Shown piece by piece: positions 25,566 to 34,718 of a DNA stretch of 64,000 nucleotides (positions are counted from its first letter, which is position 1; the number at the start of each line of letters is the position of its first letter). This stretch comes from Clostridia bacterium (GTDB lineage Bacteria; Bacillota; Clostridia; Oscillospirales; Acutalibacteraceae), in NCBI GenBank assembly GCA_017560255.1, contig JAFYOI010000014.1, positions 1-64,000 on the forward strand, in the 5' to 3' direction. The translations under genes were made by a program, and so were the position numbers. The notes under the pieces are model-generated. The model searched no databases, was not told where the DNA came from, and was given only the letters and a program-made list of their open reading frames with translations.

Positions 25566-26003
25566 CTACTCTTCAACTCCGAGCGAATAGAAAAGTTCGC
25601 TATCGAGGGCAGAGATGTCATCAATTTTAATTTTTTTGTTGTTTTTCATTATAACGATTCGTTTTAATTCGTCTATTCGTTTTACTGTACCTGTAACGCT
25701 GATATATGCGCCGCCGCTTTTCTTTTTGTCGGGTTCAAAATACGTGATTGTGACTTCATGTTCTTCATTAAGATGCCCGGCAATCATATTCAGTTTTTCA
25801 TTCAGCAGTTCCTTTGCCGCATCGGTTATCTCAACGCGTTCCTCGGTCACCCGTGCCGCTTCCTTTACCATTTCTTCATATCCGCTGATTGCGGCAAACG
25901 GGCTGAAGCGTGCAGCACGGTCAGCCATTGATGCCTGTGGGTGTGTTTTTGATATGTGTCGGGGAATGTTTATTATATCCTCGTAGGGAAATTTATCTGC
26001 CAT
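25566..26003 (-). CDS. YolD-like protein
   Basis: 145 residues. The conserved part SMADRAARFSPFAAISGYEEMVKEAARVTEERVEITDAAKEL is characteristic of the YolD-like family seen beside Y-family polymerase genes in Firmicutes; the C-terminal half has the usual beta-rich segment (VTITYFEPDKKKSGGAYISVTGTVKRID). Start after AAGGAGGTG. In most relatives it sits directly next to the umuC-type gene and is part of an SOS mutagenesis cassette, possibly assisting the polymerase. Here an RNA methyltransferase gene and an intergenic repeat lie between. Role inferred from the family. Confidence 0.85.
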   Translation of the reverse strand: MADKFPYEDIINIPRHISKTHPQASMADRAARFSPFAAISGYEEMVKEAARVTEERVEITDAAKELLNEKLNMIAGHLNEEHEVTITYFEPDKKKSGGAYISVTGTVKRIDELKRIVIMKNNKKIKIDDISALDSELFYSLGVEE

Positions 26004-26039
26004 ACTGCACCTCCTTGGTTGCTTTTATATGCCTGATTT

Positions 26040-26215
26040 GTAAGAAAGGACTACCCCTCCGAATTTTTGCCTGATGGCAAAAATCCACCTCCCCTGACAA
26101 GTGGAGGCCGGGGAAACGATTTTTTGTCCGAGATCCTGCCCGGCTGTGCCTCGCACTGCTTCGCAGTTCGATTCCGCTTCGCTCCACTCAGGATGACACG
26201 GACGTGCAACGTTCA
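26040..26215. repeat. Probable dispersed intergenic repeat
   Basis: Between yolD and the methyltransferase gene. It carries nested inverted repeats (GGCAAAAATCC with TTTTTGCC; CCTCC...GGAGG; CTGCTTCGCAG) and the stretch TCGCTCCACTCAGGATGAC, which I recognise from dispersed intergenic repeats in gut Clostridia. Open frames through it are artefacts. It may have been transcribed as a folded RNA. Confidence 0.55.
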
Positions 26216-26217
26216 CC

Positions 26218-27024
26218 TTATTTATTACCAAGTTGGTAAAAGGCAACTGCTGATGCGGCGGCGACGTTGAGAGAATCTACGCCGTGATACATCGGGATTT
26301 TCACGGTAAAATCGCAATCGGAGATGGTCTTGTCGGAAAGGCCGTCCCCTTCCGTCCCCATAACGATTGCGAGTTTATTTTCAGCCGTCAGTGCGGGATC
26401 GTTGATAGAAAGCGAATCATCCTTGAGCGCCATTGCCACGGTTTTAAATCCGAGAGTCTTTATTTCGTCGAGGCTATCCTCGGTTAAAAACGTCCAATCA
26501 ATCTGGAACACTGTGCCCATACTGACTCTTGCGGCACGTCTGTACAAGGGGTCGGAGCAACCCGGAGTGAGAAGCACCGCATCCATTCCGAGTGCCGCTG
26601 CCGAACGGATTATTGCGCCCACATTGGTCGGGTTCATTACCTTATCCAGTACAACTATTCTGCTTTTGTTTTCGCAGATTTCTCTCACGCTACGCAGAGG
26701 CTTTCTCCTCATAGCGCAGAGCATACCCCTTGTGAGTTTAAATCCCGTCAGTTGTGTCAGCACGTCAAACTCCGCACAAAAGACCGGAACATCACCTATT
26801 CTGTCAAGTATCTTCTTACCCTCGCCCTCGATATGTCTTTTTTCCATAAGGCAAGAAACGGGCTCATACCCCGCATCAAGCGCCCTTTCGATGACCTTGG
26901 GGCTTTCCGCTATAAAGAGTCCCTTTTCGGGGAACTCTCGGTTGAGCAGTTGCACCTCGCTCAGACGTGCATAGACGTCCAACTCGGGAGCAAGAAAATC
27001 TGTTATTTCTATAATTTTATTCAT
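26218..27024 (-). CDS. TrmH/SpoU-family RNA 2'-O-methyltransferase
   Basis: 268 residues. An N-terminal substrate-binding domain (about 1-105; RLSEVQLLNREFPEKGLFIAES) is followed by a SPOUT knot domain with motif 1 NPTNVGAIIRSAAALG, motif 2 IVMGTEGDGL and motif 3 IPMYHGVDSLNVAAASAVA. It should transfer a methyl group from SAM to a ribose 2'-OH in rRNA or tRNA; which base is not predictable. Start after GGAGATATT. It lies 36 bases from the polymerase gene on the same strand, an unusual insertion between yolD and its usual partner. Confidence 0.9.
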   Translation of the reverse strand: MNKIIEITDFLAPELDVYARLSEVQLLNREFPEKGLFIAESPKVIERALDAGYEPVSCLMEKRHIEGEGKKILDRIGDVPVFCAEFDVLTQLTGFKLTRGMLCAMRRKPLRSVREICENKSRIVVLDKVMNPTNVGAIIRSAAALGMDAVLLTPGCSDPLYRRAARVSMGTVFQIDWTFLTEDSLDEIKTLGFKTVAMALKDDSLSINDPALTAENKLAIVMGTEGDGLSDKTISDCDFTVKIPMYHGVDSLNVAAASAVAFYQLGNK

Positions 27025-27059
27025 AATATCTCCGTTACGTATAAATATATTGTTGTGGC

Positions 27060-28568
27060 TTATGCCTTGTGACCGCCAAGAGTTCCGTTGCGTTCACGGG
27101 CGGTTGAGCCCTCTTGAAAATTAGTGCCTTTGAGTATTGCGTTAGCACCAAAGCGTTCTTTTATACTAATCATCGCCTTTTGGATTTTTCTTTCCTTTTC
27201 CTCGGCGGCATCCTCTTGCGCCTGCCTGCGTTCAAGTTCATTCAGGTCATCAAACAAACTGAGTTGTTGCGGGGTGGAGTCTTTAATAACCTCATCCTCT
27301 CCGACAATATGGTTTGCCGTTATATTCAGCCTGCGGACAAGCAAATTCGGGTCAGTGATTCTATCGAACAGTTCGAGCGTCTTTTCCGTAACAATGCGCG
27401 TTGAGGACGTGTGCTTACCCATATTTGCAGTGCCACGGGCATGCTTGGGTATTTCTCTGCCATAGCGGTCAACCTCTATCGTTCCGCCATATTCCTCCCG
27501 TCTTTTCGGGTCTTTCAGATTGTCAATATCGTAGCCGATTTGCAGCACAATCTGGTCGGTAACAATTCCCTTTTCAACAAGGCCGAGAACAAGACTCTCC
27601 GTCATTTCACGCACAATAATACGGGTTTCATCAAAAGTGTACGGTCTTGTCAGGACTTGTCCCGAACTTATGCTTGTTGACTTTGGCTTGTACGCCTTAA
27701 TATCCGCAATCGTAACAGATTCCCAGCCCCACGCCTGATCAATGATATACTGCGCATTCTTGCCGAACTCTCTATACAAGCAATCCTCATTTTGCAGTGA
27801 GCAACGGGCAACGTCGCCCATTGTGAATAGTCCAAGCCGATTGAGGCGTTTTGCGATTCCGCTGCCGATCATCCAGAAATCAGTCAAGGGCTTGTGAGTC
27901 CACAAGGCGCGTCGGTAAGTCATCGTATCGAGTTGCGCAATCCTCACACCGTCCTTGTCGGGCTGAATATGCTTTGCGGTGATGTCAAGTGCGACCTTGC
28001 ACAGATACATATTCTCTGCAATTCCTGCGGTTGCGGTTATGCCCGACGTTGCCAGAACGTCCTGTATCAGCATTCGGGCGAAATCGTGCGCGGTCATTTT
28101 GTAAATTTCAAGATAATCTGTTGCATCAATAAAAACCTCGTCAATGCTGTACGCATACAGATCATCAATCGATACGTATTTGAGGTAGATAGCGGCAATC
28201 TTTGCGCTACATTCCCTGTATAAAGCCATTCTCGGAGGGGCGGCGATATAGTCAACCGCAAGAAAAGGGTTTGCTTTTAATTCGTCAGCATTGTAGGACG
28301 AGCCTTTGAAGTCTTTACCTTTCAATTTTGCTTTTCTCTGAGCATTCGCCGTTTTCACCTGCTGTACTGCTTCAAAGAGCCTCGCTCTGCCCGAGATGCC
28401 GTAGGCTTTAAGACTCGGCGTTACGGCAAGACAGATTGTTTTTTCCGTCTTGGAAACGTCGGCAACGAGGAGGTTTGTTGTCAAGGGATTGAGCCCACGC
28501 TCAACACACTCAACACTCGCGTAGAACGACTTTAAATCAATCGCAATATACGTTCTTTTCTTTTCCAT
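27060..28568 (-). CDS. Y-family DNA polymerase (UmuC/ImpB type)
   Basis: 502 residues from MEKKRTYIAID after GGAGGTGG; the open frame upstream to 28736 is not coding. Catalytic palm: AIDLKSFYASVEC (first acidic residue) and YSIDEVFID (SIDE). Fingers, thumb (IGSGIAKRLNRLGLFTMGDVA) and little-finger domains follow. Near the C-terminus QQLSLFDD matches the sliding-clamp binding motif QLSLF. It carries out translesion synthesis and is probably damage-induced, though I saw no clear LexA box upstream. Its length and layout match the Firmicutes UmuC-like group associated with YolD rather than DinB. Confidence 0.9.
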   Translation of the reverse strand: MEKKRTYIAIDLKSFYASVECVERGLNPLTTNLLVADVSKTEKTICLAVTPSLKAYGISGRARLFEAVQQVKTANAQRKAKLKGKDFKGSSYNADELKANPFLAVDYIAAPPRMALYRECSAKIAAIYLKYVSIDDLYAYSIDEVFIDATDYLEIYKMTAHDFARMLIQDVLATSGITATAGIAENMYLCKVALDITAKHIQPDKDGVRIAQLDTMTYRRALWTHKPLTDFWMIGSGIAKRLNRLGLFTMGDVARCSLQNEDCLYREFGKNAQYIIDQAWGWESVTIADIKAYKPKSTSISSGQVLTRPYTFDETRIIVREMTESLVLGLVEKGIVTDQIVLQIGYDIDNLKDPKRREEYGGTIEVDRYGREIPKHARGTANMGKHTSSTRIVTEKTLELFDRITDPNLLVRRLNITANHIVGEDEVIKDSTPQQLSLFDDLNELERRQAQEDAAEEKERKIQKAMISIKERFGANAILKGTNFQEGSTARERNGTLGGHKA

Positions 28569-28910
28569 CGTTCCACCTCCGTTTAATATAAAGCAAACTA
28601 ATCTTGTCATTATTATAATGCAAAACTGACGGTTTAGCAATCGGAGAAATGAGATTATATAGCAATTGCCTGACAGAGTACGATTATTGGTATTCTGTAT
28701 ACAGACTTCACCCTCCCTGCGTCGAGGTGATGTCATAGTTAATTGTCATTTGCCATCGATATATCCAAATTGTTTTATCATTAAATTTTCATATTCTCTT
28801 ATTGGTTGTTTTGTCTTTTATTAAAATTCTAAAATACGCTGATTTTAGTCATTTTTAACTATTTATTTGCTAAAATGTGTATATTTTTTTAAAAATTTGT
28901 TAAAATATTG

Positions 28911-28939
28911 TTGATTTTTTGACTTGGCTATGCTATATT
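28911..28939 (+). promoter_or_regulatory. Candidate promoter of the glucuronide operon
   Basis: TTGATT (28911-28916), 17-bp spacer, TATATT (28934-28939), 39 bases before the transporter start. The 410-base interval 28569-28978 is very AT-rich and otherwise empty; no operator palindrome was obvious. Confidence 0.55.
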
Positions 28940-28978
28940 TAACTCAAACATTTTTTCTTCATTGAAAGGAGATTTAAC

Positions 28979-30382
28979 ATGAAAAAAGAAGTTCAGTTAG
29001 ACGCTAACGGCCACCGCAAATTCGGTATACGCGACAGTATCGCGTACGCGTTGGGCGACCTTGGCTGTAATATGAGTTTTGCGCTCAAGGGCACAATGTC
29101 AATTTTCTGGACCCAGTTTATGGGTATGGATTTGTGGTACGCTCTTTTGCTCATAGTCGTACAGGTGTGGGACGCTATAAATGACCCCTTGATTGGTTCA
29201 ATTATCGACTCCGACAAACACAAGTATAAGAGGAACAAATTCCTTGCGTACATCTGGGTCGGTTCAATCGGCCTTATCGTCGGCGGCGCTTGTTGCTTCC
29301 TCCCGTTCCCGAACGCTCCCACTTGGGCTAAATTCATAATCTTCATCGCAGGTTACGTTGTATGGGACGCTTTCTACACCGTTGCAAACGTTCCCTACGG
29401 TTCACTTCTTTCATTGATTTCCAACGACGTCAAAGACAGAGCATCTCTCTCCGCCTGGCGTTCAATCGGTTCCATCTTCGGAAATATGCTCCCGATGGTT
29501 ATCCTCCCGTTCATCATCTACGATAAGGACAATAACCTTATTGGTGAGCGAGTATTCATCGCCGCTCTCATTATGGGCGCGCTTGGATTCATCTGTTTCC
29601 AGCTTATGATAAGAAACACCGAAATCCGTGTTAATACGGACATTACACTTAATGAGGAAACTCCTAAATTCAACGTTCTCAAGGCTTTCGGCAACTTTAT
29701 CAAAAATCGCCCCGCAGTTGGCGCAACAATTGCCGCTATGGGTATGTTTATCGGTATGCAGGGCGCAACAACCGCTGTAACCGTCATATTCCAGTCTTAC
29801 TTCAAAAACGTTCAGATTTCAGGTGTAGTTCAACTTTTCGCGATGATTCCGATTGTTGTATTTACTCCCCTTGCCCGTAATGCCGTTGCAAAATTCGGCA
29901 AGAAGGAACTTGCTACTTTCGGCTCTATCGTATCAATCGTTGCAGGTGCAGGATTGTTTATCATTACTCCCGACAATACAGGACTTGACCTTGTAATCTA
30001 CATTGTATGTCAACTTTTCTTCTCCCTCGGTCTTGGTATCTACTCCACAGTTTCCTGGGCTATGATGGGTGATGCTATCGACTATAACGAATGGAAATTC
30101 GGCACACGCGAAGAAGGTACGGTTTACTCTCTCCACTCCTTCTTCCGCAAACTCGCACAGGGTGTCGGCCCGGCTTTGGTCCTTGTTATTATGGTTGCTT
30201 TCGGCTACGTCGGCGAAAACGAGGGCAATCAGTTGTGGGAAGTTGCAGTAAATATGCGCTACATAGTTGCGGCAACGTTCCTGTTCTCTGCCGTTCTTCA
30301 GTTTGTCGGTCTTGGTATTGTTTACAACCTTGACAAGAAAACTCTTGCGAAGATGAATGAAGAATTGGGACGCAACAAATAA
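28979..30382 (+). CDS. GPH-family sugar/glucuronide:cation symporter
   Basis: 467 residues with 12 predicted membrane helices. N-terminal features of the glycoside-pentoside-hexuronide family are clear: FGIRDSIAYALGDLGCNMSF, DAINDPLIGSIIDSDKHKYKRNKFLAYIW and VPYGSLLSLISNDVKDRASLSAWRSIGSIFG. The family imports glycosides or hexuronides together with Na+ or H+. Start after AAAGGAG. As the first gene of an operon with a GH2 enzyme and the whole glucuronate pathway, it most likely carries glucuronides (UidB-like role). It has no IIA tail. Confidence 0.87.
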   Translation: MKKEVQLDANGHRKFGIRDSIAYALGDLGCNMSFALKGTMSIFWTQFMGMDLWYALLLIVVQVWDAINDPLIGSIIDSDKHKYKRNKFLAYIWVGSIGLIVGGACCFLPFPNAPTWAKFIIFIAGYVVWDAFYTVANVPYGSLLSLISNDVKDRASLSAWRSIGSIFGNMLPMVILPFIIYDKDNNLIGERVFIAALIMGALGFICFQLMIRNTEIRVNTDITLNEETPKFNVLKAFGNFIKNRPAVGATIAAMGMFIGMQGATTAVTVIFQSYFKNVQISGVVQLFAMIPIVVFTPLARNAVAKFGKKELATFGSIVSIVAGAGLFIITPDNTGLDLVIYIVCQLFFSLGLGIYSTVSWAMMGDAIDYNEWKFGTREEGTVYSLHSFFRKLAQGVGPALVLVIMVAFGYVGENEGNQLWEVAVNMRYIVAATFLFSAVLQFVGLGIVYNLDKKTLAKMNEELGRNK

Positions 30383-30450
30383 ATAATTTAAATAGTTTCA
30401 AAGTGCTTATCCATTAGTCATCAATTATGGTATAAGTTTTTTGTAAAAAC

Positions 30451-30485
30451 ATCAAGATGTATGTCCGTGTGCCATACATCTTGAT
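30451..30485 (+). terminator. Intercistronic stem-loop
   Basis: ATCAAGATGTATG/CATACATCTTGAT, a perfect 13-bp stem with a 9-base loop, between the symporter and GH2 genes. It is followed by only TAAATTTA, so it may act as a partial terminator or mRNA stabiliser that sets the transporter level apart from the enzymes. Confidence 0.6.
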
Positions 30486-30512
30486 TAAATTTAGAATACA
30501 AAGGAGTTATAT

Positions 30513-32777
30513 ATGAGAAACATTATAAAATTAAATGAAAATTGGTTTTTTACCAAAGATACGACTGACATTCTCTGCAACGACGGAGAAAAAGTAACGC
30601 TTCCCCACTGTTGGAACGCCATTGACGGACAGGACGGCGGAAACGATTATTTCCGCGGCAGTTGCGTGTATAAAAAGACACTCAAAAAATCCGAACTCCC
30701 CGAAGCAGACCTCTATTACATCGAGTTCCGCGGCACGAATTCATCCGCTGATTTTTACGTAGGCGGTGAAAAACTCGCACACCACGACGGCGGTTATTCT
30801 ACGTGGCGAGTAAATATTACAGATGCGATTAAAGACGAAACGGAAATTGCGGTTATAGTCGACAACTCCGCTAACGATACGGTTTATCCGCAGATGGCTG
30901 ACTTTACGTTCTACGGTGGTATTTATCGTGACGTAAATCTCATCTGTGTAAACAACTCCCATTTTTGTCTTGATTACTACGGAGGCCCCGGCCTTGCAAT
31001 AACTCCCATTGTAAACGGAAAGGATGCAGAGGTTACAGTTGAGGCGTTTGTTGTAAATCTCAAGGACAACCAGAAACTTGTTTACACAATCTACGACAAA
31101 GACGAAAACGAACTTGATAAAATCGAAACAACCGATTCAAAAGTTGTTTTTCAGATGAAAGACGTACACCTTTGGCACGGTCGCAAAGACCCCTACCTCT
31201 ACTGCTGTGAAGTTGAAATTGTAGAAAACGGCGAAGTGATTGACAATGTGTGCAATCGTTTCGGTTGCAGAAGTTTCAAGATTGACCCCGAAAACGGCTT
31301 CATCCTCAATGGTGAAGAATATCCCTTACGTGGTGTTTCACGCCATCAGGACAGATGGGAAGTCGGCAACGCCCTTTTACCCGAGCATCACGAGGAAGAT
31401 ATGGATTTGATTTGTGAGGTTGGCGCAACCACAATCCGACTTGCCCACTATCAGCACGATCAGTATTTTTATGATCTTTGCGACGAACGCGGTATGGTTG
31501 TATGGGCAGAAATTCCGTATATTTCAAAGCATATGCCCACCGGCAGAGAGAACACTATCTCTCAGATGAAAGAACTTATTGTTCAAAACTATAATCACCC
31601 CTCAATTGTTGTATGGGGTCTTTCAAACGAAATTTCCATTGGTGGATCTGACGATGATTTGCTTGAAAATCATAGAATACTCAACGACCTTTGTCACGAG
31701 ATGGATAAAACAAGACTCACAACTATCGCCGCAGTTTCCATGTGTAAAATGGAAGACCCGTATCTGCTCATTCCCGACGTTGTTTCCTACAACCACTATT
31801 TCGGTTGGTACGGCGGCGACACCTCTATGAACGGCCCGTGGTTTGATAAATTCCACGAAACACACCCCAATATTCCGATCGGATGCTCCGAATATGGTTG
31901 CGAGGCTCTCAACTGGCACACCAGTGACCCGAAACAAGGCGACTACACCGAGGAATATCAATCATATTACCACGAAGAACTTATAAGACAACTCTTTACA
32001 CGCAAATACATGTGGGCTACTCACGTATGGAATATGTTCGATTTTGGCGCCGATGCAAGAGCAGAGGGCGGCGAAAACGGACAAAACCACAAGGGACTTG
32101 TAACAATCGACAGAAAATACAAAAAAGACTCCTTCTACGCTTACAAAGCATGGCTTTCCGACGAACCGTTTGTTCACGTCTGCTCCAAGAGATATATTGA
32201 CCGTGTTGAAGACGTAACAAAGATTACCGTTTACTCTAATCAACCCGAAGTTGAACTCTTTGTCAACGGAGAAAGTATTGGAAAGAAAGCGGCTGCTGAC
32301 CACTTCTTCTACTTCGACGTACCAAACGTCGGTGAAAGCAAAATCGTCGCACGTGCGGGAGAACTTTCCGACGAGAGCACGATCCGCAAGGTTACAGAAA
32401 GAAATATGGATTACGTTCTTGTTGAAAAGGGCGCAGTACTCAACTGGTTTGACATTGACGCCCCCGAAGGCAGATTCTCTCTCAACGATAAAATCTCCGA
32501 CATTATGGCAACAAAGCGAGGCAAACTCTGGTTTGTCGGCATGGGTCTCAAACTCAAAAAGAAGATGGATGCAGGCAAAAAGGGTGAGAAAAAATCGGGC
32601 GGATTTGACGTTGAACTCGACAGCAAGGCGGATAGTGGTCTTATGCAGATGATGGGCGGATTCACCGTGCTTCGTCTTACAAGTATGATGGGTATGATGA
32701 ACGTATCGTTCACCAAGGAAGAACTCCTCAAAATGAACAAAAAACTCAACCGTATAAAGAAACCCAAGGAGAAATAA
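30513..32777 (+). CDS. GH2 beta-glucuronidase-type glycosidase
   Basis: 754 residues, cytoplasmic. Sugar-binding (about 1-165), Ig-like (about 165-270) and TIM-barrel domains are followed by an Ig-like DUF4982-type region and a basic C-terminal extension (about 640-754) I do not recognise. Acid/base E373 (WGLSNEIS) and nucleophile E460 (GCSEYG) are present. N525-H-K527 in GQNHKGL matches the NxK motif that recognises the carboxylate of glucuronides in GH2 beta-glucuronidases. It should release glucuronate, or possibly galacturonate, from imported glycosides; the downstream uxaC-uxuBA-kdgK-eda genes favour glucuronate. Start after AAAGGAG. Confidence 0.87.
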   Translation: MRNIIKLNENWFFTKDTTDILCNDGEKVTLPHCWNAIDGQDGGNDYFRGSCVYKKTLKKSELPEADLYYIEFRGTNSSADFYVGGEKLAHHDGGYSTWRVNITDAIKDETEIAVIVDNSANDTVYPQMADFTFYGGIYRDVNLICVNNSHFCLDYYGGPGLAITPIVNGKDAEVTVEAFVVNLKDNQKLVYTIYDKDENELDKIETTDSKVVFQMKDVHLWHGRKDPYLYCCEVEIVENGEVIDNVCNRFGCRSFKIDPENGFILNGEEYPLRGVSRHQDRWEVGNALLPEHHEEDMDLICEVGATTIRLAHYQHDQYFYDLCDERGMVVWAEIPYISKHMPTGRENTISQMKELIVQNYNHPSIVVWGLSNEISIGGSDDDLLENHRILNDLCHEMDKTRLTTIAAVSMCKMEDPYLLIPDVVSYNHYFGWYGGDTSMNGPWFDKFHETHPNIPIGCSEYGCEALNWHTSDPKQGDYTEEYQSYYHEELIRQLFTRKYMWATHVWNMFDFGADARAEGGENGQNHKGLVTIDRKYKKDSFYAYKAWLSDEPFVHVCSKRYIDRVEDVTKITVYSNQPEVELFVNGESIGKKAAADHFFYFDVPNVGESKIVARAGELSDESTIRKVTERNMDYVLVEKGAVLNWFDIDAPEGRFSLNDKISDIMATKRGKLWFVGMGLKLKKKMDAGKKGEKKSGGFDVELDSKADSGLMQMMGGFTVLRLTSMMGMMNVSFTKEELLKMNKKLNRIKKPKEK

Positions 32778-32778
32778 T

Positions 32779-33858
32779 ATGAAAATGACGTTCAGATGGT
32801 ACGGCGAGGGAAACGACCGTATCAAATTATCAGACATTAAACAAATCCCCGGTGTTGACGGTATTGTCTGGGCGCTTCACCACAAGATGCCGGGTGAAGT
32901 CTGGGAAGAAAGCGAAATTGCACAGGTTAAACGTCAACTGGACGAATACGGCTTTAATATGGACGTTGTTGAATCGGTAAACGTTCACGACGACATTAAA
33001 ATTGGTCTACCCACGCGCGACAGATATATCGAAAACTACAAAACGACTATCCGTAACCTTTCAAAGTTTGGCGTTAAGGTTATTTGCTATAACTTTATGC
33101 CGATATTCGACTGGACAAGGAGTAACCTGTTCCACCCCGTAGGCGACGGCTCAACCGCTCTGTTCTACGAGAAAAATATGATTCAGGACGATTACAACGC
33201 TATGGCAAAGTACATTCTTGATTTTACCGAGAAGTACAATATGTCATTTCCCGGTTGGGAGCCCGAGCGCATGGCAAAACTTGATGAACTTTTCAAAGCG
33301 TACGAGGGTGTTGACCATGAAAAACTCTGGGCAAATCTCAAGTATTTCCTTGAAGCAATTATGCCTACGTGTCGCGAGTGTGACATCAAAATGGCAATAC
33401 ACATGGACGACCCGCCGTGGGATATTTTCGGTCTGCCTCGTCTGCTTGTAAACGAAGCCAATATTGATCGTTTTCTCCGAATGGTTGACGACGAATACAA
33501 CTGCTTAACGCTTTGTTCGGGCAGTCTTAACGCTGACCCAAACAACAACGTTGCTGAAATTGTGCGCAAGCACTGCGACAGAATCGCGTTTGCACATATC
33601 CGAAACGTAAAGCATTTTGAAAACGGTGATTTCTCCGAAGCAAGCCACAGAGATTGCGACGGCGACACAGGCATACTTGATATTCTCAAGGCTTATCACG
33701 ACTGCGGATACACGGGATATATCCGTCCCGACCATGGCAGACACCTCTGGGATGAGGGCCCGGGAAACGTGCGTCCGGGTTATGGACTCTATGACCGTGC
33801 GCTCGGTATTATGTATATGCTCGGCGTATGGGACAGCCTCGAAAAATTTGACAAATAA
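32779..33858 (+). CDS. uxuA: Mannonate dehydratase
   Basis: 359 residues, the usual length. Converts D-mannonate to 2-keto-3-deoxy-D-gluconate. Family motifs: FRWYGEGNDRI, GVDGIVWALHH, YNFMPIFDWTRS near the N-terminal half, and metal/substrate residues in MAIHMDDPPW, FAHIRNVK and RPDHGRHLWDE. Start after AAGGAG, one base after the GH2 stop. It works on the product of the SDR enzyme encoded next. Confidence 0.95.
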   Translation: MKMTFRWYGEGNDRIKLSDIKQIPGVDGIVWALHHKMPGEVWEESEIAQVKRQLDEYGFNMDVVESVNVHDDIKIGLPTRDRYIENYKTTIRNLSKFGVKVICYNFMPIFDWTRSNLFHPVGDGSTALFYEKNMIQDDYNAMAKYILDFTEKYNMSFPGWEPERMAKLDELFKAYEGVDHEKLWANLKYFLEAIMPTCRECDIKMAIHMDDPPWDIFGLPRLLVNEANIDRFLRMVDDEYNCLTLCSGSLNADPNNNVAEIVRKHCDRIAFAHIRNVKHFENGDFSEASHRDCDGDTGILDILKAYHDCGYTGYIRPDHGRHLWDEGPGNVRPGYGLYDRALGIMYMLGVWDSLEKFDK

Positions 33859-33870
33859 GGAGAGAGCAGA

Positions 33871-34716
33871 ATGATTAAACTTCCTCTTAACGTAGATTAC
33901 AGCGGCAAAGTTGTTGTTGTCACAGGCGCGGGCGGTCTTATCTGCGGCGCTATGGCGAGGGCGTTTGCTCAGTCGGGCGCTAAGGTTGCCGCTCTCGACC
34001 TCAATGAAGATGCAGTAAAAGCGCTTGCCGATGAATTAAAGGCAGAAGGCTTTATCTGCGAGGGTTACAAAGCAAACGTGCTTGACCCAAAAGCACTTGA
34101 AGAAGTACACAAAGCGGTAGTTGCCGACCTTGGAGAGTGTGATATTCTGGTAAACGGCGCGGGCGGTAACAATCCGCGTGCAACAACCGACAACGAGTAC
34201 CAGCACGAAGCAAAGGAAGGCGGAAAGTCTTTCTTTGACTTACAGGCTGACGGTGTTGATTTTGTTTTCAAACTCAATTTCCAGGGCACTTTGCTCCCCA
34301 CACAGACGTTTGCAAAGGATATGGTTGCAAAAAAGAGCGGCTGCATTCTCAACGTATCGTCTATGAATGCATATACTCCCCTGACCAAAATCCCCGCATA
34401 TTCGGCGGCAAAGGCAGGTATCTCCAACTTTACACAATGGCTTGCGACTCATTTTGCGGGCACAGGTATCAGATGTAACGCTATTGCGCCGGGTTTCCTT
34501 GTTTCTGCTCAGAACAGGGCTCTCCTCTTCAATGAGGACGGCACCCCCACCGCAAGAAGCGCAAAGATTCTTAACGGAACGCCCATGAACCGCTTTGTTG
34601 ATGCAGACGAACTGCTCGGTGGCACATTGTTCCTCTGTGACGAGCGCTCCGCTTCCGCTATTACAGGCGTTGTATTGCCCATTGACTGTGGATTCGCTGC
34701 ATACTCGGGGGTATAA
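33871..34716 (+). CDS. uxuB: SDR-family fructuronate reductase (D-mannonate oxidoreductase)
   Basis: 281 residues, a classical short-chain dehydrogenase: cofactor loop VTGAGGLICGAMA, NGAGGNNP, catalytic Ser in LNVSSMNAYTP and Y-x3-K in YSAAKAG. An Asp in AALDLNED suggests NAD(H). In B. subtilis the equivalent UxuB/YjmF is also an SDR protein, unlike the long-chain E. coli enzyme. It reduces D-fructuronate to D-mannonate between UxaC and UxuA. Start after AAGGAGAG, 12 bases after uxuA. Confidence 0.88.
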   Translation: MIKLPLNVDYSGKVVVVTGAGGLICGAMARAFAQSGAKVAALDLNEDAVKALADELKAEGFICEGYKANVLDPKALEEVHKAVVADLGECDILVNGAGGNNPRATTDNEYQHEAKEGGKSFFDLQADGVDFVFKLNFQGTLLPTQTFAKDMVAKKSGCILNVSSMNAYTPLTKIPAYSAAKAGISNFTQWLATHFAGTGIRCNAIAPGFLVSAQNRALLFNEDGTPTARSAKILNGTPMNRFVDADELLGGTLFLCDERSASAITGVVLPIDCGFAAYSGV

Positions 34717-34718
34717 TT

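Noticed and set aside
26025-26270. Open frames on both strands through 26.0-26.27 kb
   Set aside because: They run through a palindromic intergenic repeat and have no ribosome sites.
28569-28736. N-terminal extension of the Y-family polymerase
   Set aside because: Not similar to the family; the internal ATG has GGAGGTGG and matches the family's start (YIAIDLKSFYASVE).
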